Assembly (NCBI GenBank): GCA_030737875.1
Contig: CM060923.1
Location: 490,384,453-490,448,452, forward strand
Direction of reading: 5' to 3'
DNA: 64,000 nt
From: Allium sativum
Lineage: Eukaryota; Streptophyta; Magnoliopsida; Asparagales; Amaryllidaceae
Positions 1 to 9,632 of the stretch are shown piece after piece. Each line of letters begins with the position of its first letter. Within the stretch, counting starts at the first letter, position 1. Both the position numbers and the translations under genes were made by a program. The notes below the pieces were generated by a model, which saw only the letters and a list, made by a program, of their open reading frames with translations, was not told the DNA's origin and searched no databases.

Positions 1-520
1 CTTACTTTTGTTACTAATACAAAAGTATAGTTCAACTAGAATTATCCCAACTTAATCATGATTTTAAATCTATTCACATAACCATGGCACACATATACTT
101 ATGGCATAAATATTTCTAAACATGAAATCATGATTTTTACTTTAGTCATGCAAACTTGCAAATGGGATTTTAAATCTAACCTAGCTATGTACCACATGTG
201 TCATCATATAATTCTTGTTAACAATATAGACCTAACATGTTTTTCAATTATGCAAAATATCAATCATAGCCTAGTCATATTCATAAGTTCGCAAAGAGGT
301 TTTCTAGTACAAAAGTATGGCTTAATATATAGATCATGATGCCAAATTTTCAACATAATTTCATATGAATTATAATAACCCAAATTTGTTCCAATTACAC
401 ACAAAATGATTTTTGTACATAAATACACATTATGATGGCATAGTAGCAAAACCACAAACTTGCATGAATTTCAATTAAAGAACTACATACATGTAGCTTC
501 AACATGAATTACAAACTTTG

Positions 521-734
521 CGAATATCCAAACGTATATTTGCATAAAACTACCGCAAACATGTAGTTTTTATAATGAATAACATACTTTGCGAATATCC
601 AAACGTATACTTGCATAAAACTACCGCAAACATGTAGTTTTTATAATGAATAACATACTTTGTGAATATCCAATCGTTATACAATATTCCAAATCGATAA
701 GAATCATAGTAACGCACAAATATGAATTACTTAT
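521..734. repeat. 71-bp tandem repeat in the A LTR
   Basis: The segment beginning CGAATATCCAAACGTAT recurs at 521, 592 and, diverged, 663, a period of 71 bp. The unit contains ACTACCGCAAACATGTAGT, an imperfect palindrome. The same array is at about 6022-6235 in the 5' LTR. Confidence 0.75.
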
Positions 735-1516
735 CACCACAAATCAAGTGTACAAACCAACACAGTTATTTATTCATACCAAAATAATACTCTACTTACA
801 ATCGTGTGGCGAATTCTCCAATTCAGGAATTTGGAGATGCAACTCCTTTTGACGTAGGCGTTGATTTGATTTGTTTAAGTTGCTTTATGCTTTAGAGTTT
901 GTCTCCTAATTGTCTCTCAAATTGGTGGCTACTCCTAGTCATTCCTCAGCAGCATGATGGCCATTGTATTCTATTATTTGTGTGAGTTTAGGTTAGGTTT
1001 GAGTTGTATATATAGAATTTTAGGATTAATTTAGGCCGTTTGATTAATCCTAGAAATGACCACAACCGTTCAGTCAGGATAGAGTTATCCTATTGACTCA
1101 GCCATGAGTCAGAAATGACTCAGCATTGACTCAGCGATGAGTCAGAAATGACTCAGCGTATTAAATGTTCACCAATTCAAACGTAAATACGTATTTAATA
1201 GATACATTTTCCCCTTTACCGTATTAATTACCCATATATAAATATTTATATATATGAATAAATATTTTCTTACCTTTAAGTTGTCGTAATTAAAAATTGG
1301 AGAAGGCCAAAAAAAACCATCCTTGACAACCAAAAATGCGCAACGTACGCTACATGATGCGTACACGTCATATATATATATATGCGTATATGTATATATA
1401 TTATATATATATTCATTTTTTTCTCTACCTTCCCAATTACCCATTTTCGCACTAAACCACTTTTTGAACTGCGTTCACACTAGGCTATTTTAAGCCATTC
1501 CCCTAAAACAAAAATA

Positions 1517-1590
1517 GGGCGCTGGCGGGGATCGAACTCTGTACCTCTTGTATGCAAGTCATGTGTTCCAACCAAATGAGCTACTAAGTC
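1517..1590 (-). repeat. tRNA-like segment, copy in the 3' LTR of A
   Basis: Same A-box and B-box arrangement as 7058-7130, with one base difference inside the B-box region (TTCGA here, TCCGA there on the minus strand). It was copied with the LTR and is not an independent insertion. Confidence 0.5.
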
Positions 1591-1846
1591 TTTTGCTTAC
1601 AAACCCTAGAACAATGCTAAACATTATTCGTTTCCCATTCTTCTTTTTTTTCATGTTTTGCTGCGATATTTAAATTAAAGATATCTTCTTCACACGTTAT
1701 CCGTTTTTCGAAAACTCGGACTCTATTTCGCGTATTTTTCCGAGATGAACACAATAGCGTATCCCGTTTCCCTTAATTCTTTGATTTGAAATTAATTATA
1801 CTTTGATTTATGACTTTCACGGTTATAGAATACACGGGGTGTTACA

Positions 1847-1859
1847 TTCTCCCCCACTT
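1847..1859 (-). other. Element A polypurine tract
   Basis: On the minus strand this reads AAGTGGGGGAGAA directly before the 3' LTR start TGTAACA. This is the expected place and base composition for the primer of plus-strand DNA synthesis. Upstream (element sense) is the block GATTTCGGGGACGAAATCC, which is found in the same place in element B. Confidence 0.85.
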
Positions 1860-2357
1860 AAAAGGATTTCGTCCCCGAAATCTTCAAGTTAGGAGGAATG
1901 TATATCTTAACATCCAATCATCCATCTACTCATCCATCAAACACGAGCATCCATTGTCCTTAAAAGACTTCTAATGCTTCATGATCATATGCGAAGTGTG
2001 TGTGTGTACATGTACTTATCTAATGCAAAATCAGGCGGTCTACTGATTCAATTGACCTCATTAATGCGAATTATGTAAGTGCCATGAATCCATTATGTAT
2101 GCAAATTTTCCTATTCATGATTCTACATGAGTGCACAATCATTCATACAAATGCAACATCCATATGGCAACACATTAAAGTTCAACCATATACGAATGCA
2201 AACATATATGCATATGCAATATGAAGTGACTGAGCCGATCTAAAACCTAGATTGTGTGTGTATATGCAACCACGAGCAACCACTAGCAATCACTTGCAAC
2301 CACTTGCAACCATCATCCATAACATGTTTCAACTACATGTTTACATCCAAAAAGATT
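1860..2357 (-). other. Element A 3' untranslated region
   Basis: Non-coding. In element sense it follows the gag stop and leads to the PPT. It is clearly homologous to 21880-22409 of element B. Both carry runs of a GGTTGCAAGTGGTTGC-like motif and the GATTTCGGGGACGAAATCC block. In A this region directly follows gag, because pol has been deleted. Confidence 0.8.
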
Positions 2358-3386
2358 CTACCTATGGTTCTCAAGATAGGATCGAGGAGAGAAATAGGAT
2401 AAAACAAAGCATCTAGAATAAGTTAACGATGTACCGCCAGAAGGTCCGGTCTTCTTCTCAGGGCAGTCTTTGCTGATGTGTCCAGTCTTCCCACAATGAA
2501 AACATTCACCTTGCTTTCTCTTCCTCTTTCTACAATCCTTGGCTATGTGCCCTTCCGTACCACAGTAATTGCATTTCCTTTTATCACGTGAGTTGTTGTT
2601 CTTGCCTTCTTTCTCGGGGTCTACCTTCTTATTCTTAGAATCGTTGGGCTTGACCTCTTTATTCCCTTGAGAGTTTTCTGCCTCTGTTTCCTTCTTGTCC
2701 TTATCTTCCTCGTTCAGCAATGCCATCTGCACCAACCTTTCGTACATAGCTCCCATGGGTATATGGGTCATGGCCAAACTGTGTAATGGATCATTCAACC
2801 CTTTGACAAAGCGGAGAGCCTTCTTGTGCGGGGTGTTGACTAGGTCCAGCCCAAACCTAGCCAGCTCATCGAATTGATTAACATACTCTTTGACTGTCGT
2901 ATTCCCTTGCTTAAGAAATAAGAATTTTTCCAACTGAAGACTCCTTTCAGCTTCCGAGAGAAATTTAGCCTCAAACCTTGCCCTAAAGTCCTCCCATGTT
3001 TCCACCGGTCTTTCTGCATTAGTGACTTCCCACCAGTAGGAAGCCTCACCCTTTAGTAGCCATACTGCCAGTTGTACTTTCTGTCTATCTTCTACCTCAA
3101 AGATGATGAATAAGTCCTCGGTTTCTTTCAGCCAATTTCTAGCTGCCACGAAGGACTCAGTTCCATGAAAATCCTTTCCTCCCATAGCTTTAAAATCTTT
3201 ACATATCTTAGCAAACGTGTTTCCCCGTGGAGGAGGTGGAGGAAGAGGTGTTGCTGCAGCTGGATGATTTCCTGCAGCTAGGGGAGGAGGAACGGTAGGA
3301 CCTGGCTGAGTGGCCCTTGCTTCTAAGAACCGTCTAAACCAACCAGGTATTGGTACACCCTCTGGCAAGTTAAGTTCTTCGGACAT
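2358..3386 (-). CDS. gag: Ty3/Gypsy Gag (capsid-nucleocapsid) protein, intact frame
   Basis: A 342-residue Gag, the structural protein that forms the cytoplasmic particle and packages element RNA. The N-terminal 55 residues are rich in proline and alanine. The Retrotrans_gag (capsid) domain spans roughly 60-235, with WWEV near 118 and an F-x-A-x-F-L-S motif near 140. A basic, lysine-rich linker follows at about 236-275. Two CCHC zinc knuckles follow: CNYCGTEGHIAKDC and CFHCGKTGHISKDC. The start fits: the frame opens at an ATG after a 5' leader, and PEGVPIP near the N-terminus matches PEGIPIP in element C's gag. The last 20 or so residues and the stop come from what is 3' untranslated sequence in element B, so they are a product of the internal deletion. 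No frameshift or stop interrupts it. Confidence 0.93.
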   Translation of the reverse strand: MSEELNLPEGVPIPGWFRRFLEARATQPGPTVPPPLAAGNHPAAATPLPPPPPRGNTFAKICKDFKAMGGKDFHGTESFVAARNWLKETEDLFIIFEVEDRQKVQLAVWLLKGEASYWWEVTNAERPVETWEDFRARFEAKFLSEAERSLQLEKFLFLKQGNTTVKEYVNQFDELARFGLDLVNTPHKKALRFVKGLNDPLHSLAMTHIPMGAMYERLVQMALLNEEDKDKKETEAENSQGNKEVKPNDSKNKKVDPEKEGKNNNSRDKRKCNYCGTEGHIAKDCRKRKRKQGECFHCGKTGHISKDCPEKKTGPSGGTSLTYSRCFVLSYFSPRSYLENHR

Positions 3387-3565
3387 GCTGAAACAAAAAG
3401 GATAGATTCAAAACGAAGGATAAGAGATAGTACCTATGGCTTTGGGGGGACTTTGCCTTTTTTTTTAAAAAAATAAAATAATATATTTCTTTTAAAAATG
3501 CTTCTTCAAAATTTCTTTTTTTGAAATAAATTTTGAAAACTTTTTATCTTATCTGGTAAACCTAT

Positions 3566-3577
3566 GCTCTGATACCA
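3566..3577 (-). other. Element A primer-binding site (initiator tRNA-Met)
   Basis: The minus strand reads TGGTATCAGAGC, complementary to the 3' end of plant initiator tRNA-Met, two bases inside the 5' LTR end. The leader between here and gag (3387-3565) is AT-rich with long A/T runs and resembles the element B leader at 21295-21450. Confidence 0.9.
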
Positions 3578-6507
3578 AGTGAAACACCCCACCTCCATTA
3601 GGGTCACTCTCCAAGGGAATGCCCTAATTTTGGTGGAGGTTTATAAGTATAAGTCACAGATATACAAGACAGATATAAGAACACATATTTGTAAATAGCA
3701 GAAAAGCAGCAACTTTTTTCATAAAAGTAAATACGTGTTACAGCAACATCACCATGATTGTCTTACATCCTTTCAAAAAAAACATAACACCTTCATAACT
3801 GTCTTGATTACATTATTTAAAGAAGCATAAAGAAAACATAAATAAACTGCAAAAGCCCCAAAGTTGTTGTCCAAAGCCATTGTTCAAAACGGAAAGGTCC
3901 AAGCAATACATTCTTTCTCTTCAAGCTGGATATGAAGGCTGGTCAAGCTGTAGTATTCCCTCCCTGTGGACCTTGGGGGGGAAACGGAAGAAAAGAAGAC
4001 GAAAGAAAAGTAGAGTCAGACATAAAGCCTGAGTAAGTCGAGGACTACTCTGTCCATGAATAAAGAACTGGGTATGATAAGTATAAACTAGAAATGGGGA
4101 AAGCACTATAAACTTGGTTAAGTTGTCTAGGGTCGAATATGCTATCGTACCCCATATTAATCTCTGTACCCATATAAACTAGTTCCTAATAGGCACCCCA
4201 TAACCAGGGTGAAGTGATCCATTTTACGATGATCGGCTCCGACTCGCATAGTTACATGTGTCTTACGGCCCCCGATGTTGTAGTTACCTATGCTGGTCCC
4301 ACCATGGGGTGTATCAAGTCCCATGGCGGCGACCCGACACAACCCTAGAATGCACAGGTATGCTACTGGTGCCCAGTGCCTTATTTTTCTGCGCCGGAGT
4401 GAGTGCACGCCCACACACCGTTAGAACCTACACTGCTGCACCACCGCCGTCGATTTGACCTCTTACAATCAGCCCAGTAATCGTGCCCCACCCTGCCTAG
4501 TTACAGGGTATCATGATACACCTTATAGGGTTACTGCTGAAAAGGGTCCCCCGCTACTAGGTTTTCTATTTCTAGCCAACATGCTAATTTGGTTAAGTGT
4601 TTTGTAAACCTAACCCCCAATCAGTCTGTTTAGTTTAGCATGTTCCATTTTGATTAAGTATTAATATAATTTACTTAATCCTATCAATCCTGACTCAGCC
4701 TTAATTGTCTTATTAAAGCCTTGACCTCTCACATTAGACAGGTATTGTTGTGGCTGCCTGTTGCCGGTTGGGTCCGGGAAGTCTTACGCCACAACTCAGT
4801 CTAACCTTGGGTCCTTATTGGGCTCCATGTTTAACCACCCACATTGGATAGGTATTGTTCTGACTACTGGACAGCCGGGCGGTTCCGGGCAGGTTTACAT
4901 CACAACTCAATCCAACCTTGGGTTAAACACATCGTATTTTCTACATTTACATATTTTGTCTTTCATCTTTTTATATGTCAATATTTGCGGCCCATTATTC
5001 AAAAATCAATTTAAGCTAATGGTGTAAAAGTTTACACCAATCATGGGCCCAACCCATTCTTGAATTTGGGCCCATCTACTTTTATATTTTCATTTATTAA
5101 TTAATTTGGCCCAACGCTATTTCCCCCGTTTAATACGTTCGTTTATTATAATATATGTTGGGCTTAGCCTTTTTAAGCCCAACTTAGCCACATGAAAAAG
5201 GGGAGGCTTAAAGCGTGATTACATACACAAAAAGGGGAATGTGAACGCATGAACTTGCAACATAACGTTGGAACTACAAAATAGAAACCGGTGTACTTGC
5301 ATAGTAGCAACGTATACTTTGGTCATAAAGCATAAGTGACATGAATCAAAGCATGTAAACTTGTAGTTAAGTTAGAATCTAAATTAGATATCATTATTGA
5401 CACATAGTCTTAACTACAACATAAACCTATATTTTTCTTTAGGCATAATGTCAAACATAAGCAAATCATGTTCATAAGGTTACTACATGTTTACAAGGGT
5501 GCTTACTTTTGTTACTAATACAAAAGTATAGTTCAACTAGAATTATCCCAACTTAATCATGATTTTAAATCTATTCACGTAACCATGGCACACATATACT
5601 TATGGCATAAATATTTCTAAACATGAAATCATGATTTTTACTTTAGTCATGCAAACTTGCAAATGGGATTTTAAATCTAACCTAGCTATGTACCACATGT
5701 GTCATCATATAATTCTTGTTAACAATATAGACCTAACATGTTTTTCAATTATGCAAAATATCAATCATAGCCTAGTCATATTCATAAGTTCGCAAAGAGG
5801 TTTTCTAGTACAAAAGTATGGCTTAATATATAGATCATGATGCCAAATTTTCAACATAATTTCATATGAATTATAATAACCCAAATTTGTTCCAATTACA
5901 CACAAAATGATTTTTGTACAGAAATACACATTATGATGGCATAGTAGCAAAACCACAAACTTGCATGAATTTCAATTAAAGAACTACATACATGTAGCTT
6001 CAACATGAATTACAAACTTTGCGAATATCCAAACGTATATTTGCATAAAACTACCGCAAACATGTAGTTTTTATAATGAATAACATACTTTGCGAATATC
6101 CAAACGTATACTTGCATAAAACTACCGCAAACATGTAGTTTTTATAATGAATAACATACTTTGCGAATATCCAATCGTTATACAATATTCCAAATCGATA
6201 AGAATCATAGTAACGCACAAATATGAATTACTTATCACCACAAATCAAGTGTACAAACCAACACAGTTATTTATTCATACCAAAATAATACTCTACTTAC
6301 AATCGTGTGGCGAATTCTCCAATTCAGGAATTTGGAGATGCAACTCCTTTTGACGTAGGCGTTGATTTGATTTGTTTAAGTTGCTTTATGCTTTAGAGTT
6401 TGTCTCCTAATTGTCTCTCAAATTGGTGGCTACTCCTAGTCGTTCCTCAGCAGCATGATGGCCATTGTATTCTATTATTTGTGTGAGTTTAGGTTAGGTT
6501 TGAGTTG

Positions 6508-6516
6508 TATATATAG
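6508..6516 (-). promoter_or_regulatory. Element A TATA box
   Basis: CTATATATA on the minus strand; the same sequence is at 1007-1015 in the 3' LTR. It sits downstream of the TGASTCA array in element sense. A start about 30 bp further on (near 6475) would give a U3 of about 0.9 kb and an R-U5 of about 2.9 kb. Confidence 0.6.
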
Positions 6517-6594
6517 AATTTTAGGATTAATTTAGGTCGTTTGATTAATCCTAGAAATGACCACAACCGTTCAGTCAGGATAGAGTTATCCTAT

Positions 6595-6656
6595 TGACTC
6601 AGCCATGAGTCAGAAATGACTCAGCATTGACTCAGCGATGAGTCAGAAATGACTCA
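6595..6656 (-). promoter_or_regulatory. Six phased TGA(C/G)TCA motifs, probable LTR enhancer
   Basis: Six copies of the bZIP (GCN4/Opaque2-class) core TGACTCA or TGAGTCA start at 6595, 6606, 6617, 6628, 6639 and 6650, exactly 11 bp apart. The same array is at 1094-1155 in the other LTR. In element sense it lies about 80-150 bp upstream of the TATA box. Even spacing of about one helical turn would put all sites on one face of the DNA. The motif recognition is direct; the enhancer role is inferred. Confidence 0.7.
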
Positions 6657-6872
6657 GCGTATTAAATGTTCACCAATTCAAACGTAAATACGTATTTAAT
6701 AGATACATTTTCCCCTTTACCGTATTAATTACCCATATATAAATATTTATATATATGAATAAATATTTTCTTACCTTTAAGTTGTCGTAATTAAAAATTG
6801 GAGAAGGCCAAAAAAAAACCATCCTTGACAACCAAAAATGCGCAACGTACGCTACATGATGCGTACACGTCA

Positions 6873-6903
<31 letters not shown>

Positions 6904-6955
6904 TTATATATATATATATATATATGCGTATATGTATATATATTATATATATATT
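6873..6955. repeat. TA / TTTATA microsatellite
   Basis: A run of TA and TTTATA units, longer here than in the other LTR (about 1370-1412). It accounts for most of the length difference between the two LTRs, as expected from slippage after insertion. Confidence 0.85.
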
Positions 6956-7057
6956 CATTTTTCTCTACCTTCCCAATTACCCATTTTCACACTAAACCAC
7001 TTTTTGAACTGCGTTCACACTAGGCTATTTTAAGCCATTCCCCTAAAACAAAAATAG

Positions 7058-7130
7058 GGCGCTGGCGGGGATCGGACTCTGTACCTCTTGTATGCAAGTC
7101 ATGTGTTCCAACCAAATGAGCTACTAAGTC
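7058..7130 (-). repeat. tRNA-like segment (possible SINE head) inside the A LTR
   Basis: The minus strand carries an A-box-like TAGCTCATTTGGTTGG and a B-box-like GAGTTCGATCCCC at tRNA-like spacing, with a TTGCAT anticodon-loop-like stretch between. This resembles tRNA-Ala(TGC). The other LTR copy is at 1517-1590. The 5' strand does not pair with CAGCGCC at the 3' side, so it is not a functional tRNA. A roughly 110-bp unique stretch ending in an AT microsatellite follows, as in tRNA-derived SINEs. It could also be a chance-captured tRNA piece. Confidence 0.5.
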
Positions 7131-7386
7131 TTTTGCTTACAAACCCTAGAACAATGCTAAACATTATTCGTTTCCCATTCTTTTTTTTTTTCATGTTTTG
7201 CTGCGATATTTAAATTAAAGATATCTTCTTCACACGTTATCCGTTTTTCGAAAACTCGGGCTCTATTTCGCGTATTTTTCCGAGATGAACACAATGGCGT
7301 ATCCCGTGTCCCTTAATTCTTTGATTTGAAATTAATTATACTTTAATTTATTACTTTCACGGTTATAGAATACACGGGGTGTTACA

Positions 7387-8806
7387 TTGTCCACTTGATT
7401 TGATTTCATTTTGTCAACATATATATAGTTGAGAAACTCCTGTTTGTGATCACCAATGTTGCATGTATACAAACTTCACTTTGATGCATCACTTCGTGCT
7501 GCCATGCTTGAAACTGCACTGTATTTGTCCAGTTCATTGTAGTTGTTGCCATGCATCTTCTATATCCTCAGGTCATACTTTCATGTATCTTGTATACTAA
7601 TTTACTCCTATTCTTGTTTCACTTGCAAGTCATGCACACTTGAACTATTTGTGTGTCATCATCCTACACTTGTCTTTGACAACAATGCATTGATCCTACT
7701 AGTACATATTGTTAGCATTCTTCTTGTTGTGGTGCTTGATCTCGTTCCACTAGAAATATTAGCATGCACCAACCATAGCACATGTATTTGCATCTTGAAA
7801 TTGCTTCATCATCGTGTATGTATGCTCTATGTTGTTGCTTGTACATGTTTGCATAGAAGCTTGTTATACACCATGTCTGACTTGAGTTTATCACTTGTAC
7901 TTTCACCACTGATGTGTAAAAGTGACTTTGCTGATTTGTTTTTATTTTTGGCTTCATGTTGACTTTGGCTCCATGTTGACTTTGCTGATTTTTGGCTCCA
8001 TGTTAACTTTGGCTCCATGTGCACTGAGTTGAGAAGGTCCACGTGGCTACTCCTCAGTTGCACACTGGATTGGCGAAGCAGTGCACACGTGTATATGCAT
8101 GCACGTGTGTACATGCAGCCATCCAGAATAGGTTTTCATGTCCCTGCACTATAATATGTGTATATGCGTACACATGTGTGTGTATACATATATCGTGCGA
8201 GTGCTACATTCACATATCAGATCAAGTCATGAAAAATGATGAGAAACACATCGCAATTCTATGGAAAATAAAATTTTAAAAATAAAATTTATATTTTCAT
8301 GTATTCTGTTTCGTTTCCATTGTAGTGTGTGTTTCATATGTGACAGGTAAGCGGACGATGACTGGACTGACTGTGAGCAGTGAAGACAAAAGATTGAAGA
8401 CAGAAGACAGTGTGTGTATATGTCAGTGAATGAATGTATATGAGATTGTATAACTAAAACTGTATATGAGTGAATGAGAGTTGTAGTGAGGAACTGTGTA
8501 CGAAAATGATATGATATGAAATGTAACAGTGAAGTGTACAAATAGCGGAGTTGCAAATTTGTACAGTTTTTAAATGTTTGAAATAAAATATTCTATTTAA
8601 ATAAAATACAGTCTCATTAAATAAAATACAGTGTCAATATTTGAATTTATGAACAGTCGTATTCTATTTAAATATAAATATTATATTTCTGTCTGTGATG
8701 TGATGTAACAGTACAATAACAAATACATTTAAAATAATATATATTTGGTTGTTATCATCACACAAAAGTCATATAATTGTGTATACAACTACGTTATATA
8801 CAACAA
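7387..8806. other. Unassigned 1.4-kb AT-rich stretch
   Basis: This lies between the end of element A and the first recognisable part of element F. I see no gene and no protein similarity. It holds near-tandem copies of GGCTCCATGTTGACTTT at about 7950-8025, a self-complementary run around GCACACGTGTATATGCATG at 8083-8115, and very AT-rich sequence from 8270 on. It may be part of an older insertion that replaced the missing end of F's left LTR. The 139-codon frame at 7543-7962 has no recognisable features. Confidence 0.4.
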
Positions 8807-9230
8807 TACCCCCATTCTGGACACAATGGATATGTTTCGTAAGTCAATTCGACTATTTTGATCAGTTTTTATCAAAATTAAAATACAAATCAATATAACA
8901 TTTAATATTGAATTCCAATGTATATTTTAATTTACCAGGGCCACCTATTGACTCCAAAAATTATGAAATTTGAAAGCTTGCTGTGTTTTGACGATACGGT
9001 CGCAACAAAATTAATTTCGTTGAATTTGCAGACCGTTTGAAAAATGGCCTTTTAACTAGCTTATTAAATTCAACTGAATTTACAAAACACGTTTAAATTT
9101 ACTAAATTCACATACTAATTCTAAATGACTTGAAATTTTCAAACTGACTATAATTTGACGTTCCGGATCCAACAAAATTAGTTTCATTGAAAACGGAGGC
9201 TATTTGCAAAATGGCTATTTTTAAGGTCTG

Positions 9231-9270
<40 letters not shown>

Positions 9271-9632
9271 CTTTCATAGCGACTATTCTAAATTTTAGAC
9301 TGGACATAACTTACAATTTGTAAAACGAAATCTCATTTTTTTTCCACATTCGTTAGAATGATATAGTTAATACGATTATAACATTTCTTGTTTCATCAAA
9401 TTCTGACTTATAATGAATTCTATACATTCGTTTGAAGCTTAAAATTAAATTATCAAACAACCATGCCATTTCAAGCTTGTTTTATGATTAATATAAATAT
9501 ATACACTCGAACTTCATTTTAAATAAATTTAAAGTAGTTTTTTCTAAAAATATTTCGTTAATAATATTTAATTTCCATGAAAATCAACTAAAAATAAATT
9601 TTAAATTGCTTCTGAATTTCCGGGTTCTTACA
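8807..9632 (-). repeat. Element F 3' LTR fragment
   Basis: In element sense it begins TGTAAGAACCCGGAAATTC at 9632. It aligns with 16620-17106 of the other F LTR and with the corresponding ends of E (39190-39997, 50865-51647) and I (46340-47158). Matching stops near 8807, so about 5 kb of this LTR is missing or displaced. Confidence 0.8.
9233..9269. repeat. (TA)n microsatellite
   Basis: An uninterrupted AT dinucleotide run in the F LTR fragment. The homologous place in the other F LTR (about 17057-17075) has a much shorter run. Confidence 0.9.

Larger units (their letters stand above)
1..1846 (-). repeat. Element A 3' LTR (partial)
   Basis: The U3-side part of the 3' LTR on the minus strand. 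In element orientation it begins TGTAACACCCCG at 1846 and runs off the window at position 1. It corresponds to 5502-7386 of the complete 5' LTR. The offset is 5501 until the AT-rich microsatellite near 1370, where the other copy is longer by about 39 bases. Confidence 0.93.
1..7386 (-). mobile_element. Element A: gag-only Ty3/Gypsy retrotransposon with 3.8-kb LTRs
   Basis: A minus-strand LTR retrotransposon, cut by the left window edge. Positions 1-1846 repeat 5502-7386 almost exactly, which gives the two LTRs. The interior (1847-3579, about 1.7 kb) has a PPT next to the 3' LTR, one gag reading frame, and a PBS for initiator tRNA-Met next to the 5' LTR. There is no protease, reverse transcriptase, RNase H or integrase, so the element must rely on enzymes from another copy. 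The aligned LTR parts differ by roughly a dozen substitutions plus TA-repeat and homopolymer indels, which suggests a recent insertion. Its LTR end and both untranslated regions are related to element B. The 5 bases after the right end are TTGTC; the matching left TSD is outside the window. Confidence 0.9.
3580..7386 (-). repeat. Element A 5' LTR (complete, 3807 bp)
   Basis: In element orientation it begins TGTAACACCCCG at 7386 and ends GGGGTGTTTCA at 3580, with the PBS two bases beyond. The two ends form a near-perfect inverted repeat of about 10 bp. A block at about 4480-4560, covering a conserved GCAGGGTGGGGCACGAT segment (read on the minus strand), matches the element B LTR around 20260-20350, so A and B are related. 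It holds a bZIP-type motif array, a TATA box, a tRNA-like segment and a 71-bp tandem repeat, listed separately. The small open frames in it look like chance. Confidence 0.9.

Noticed and set aside
7058..7130. Functional tRNA gene
   Set aside because: The acceptor stem cannot pair and the stems are degraded; only the A-box and B-box-like parts remain.
7543..7962. 139-codon plus-strand frame rich in C, L and H
   Set aside because: No domain, signal or conserved motif; AT-rich flank with simple repeats; likely chance.
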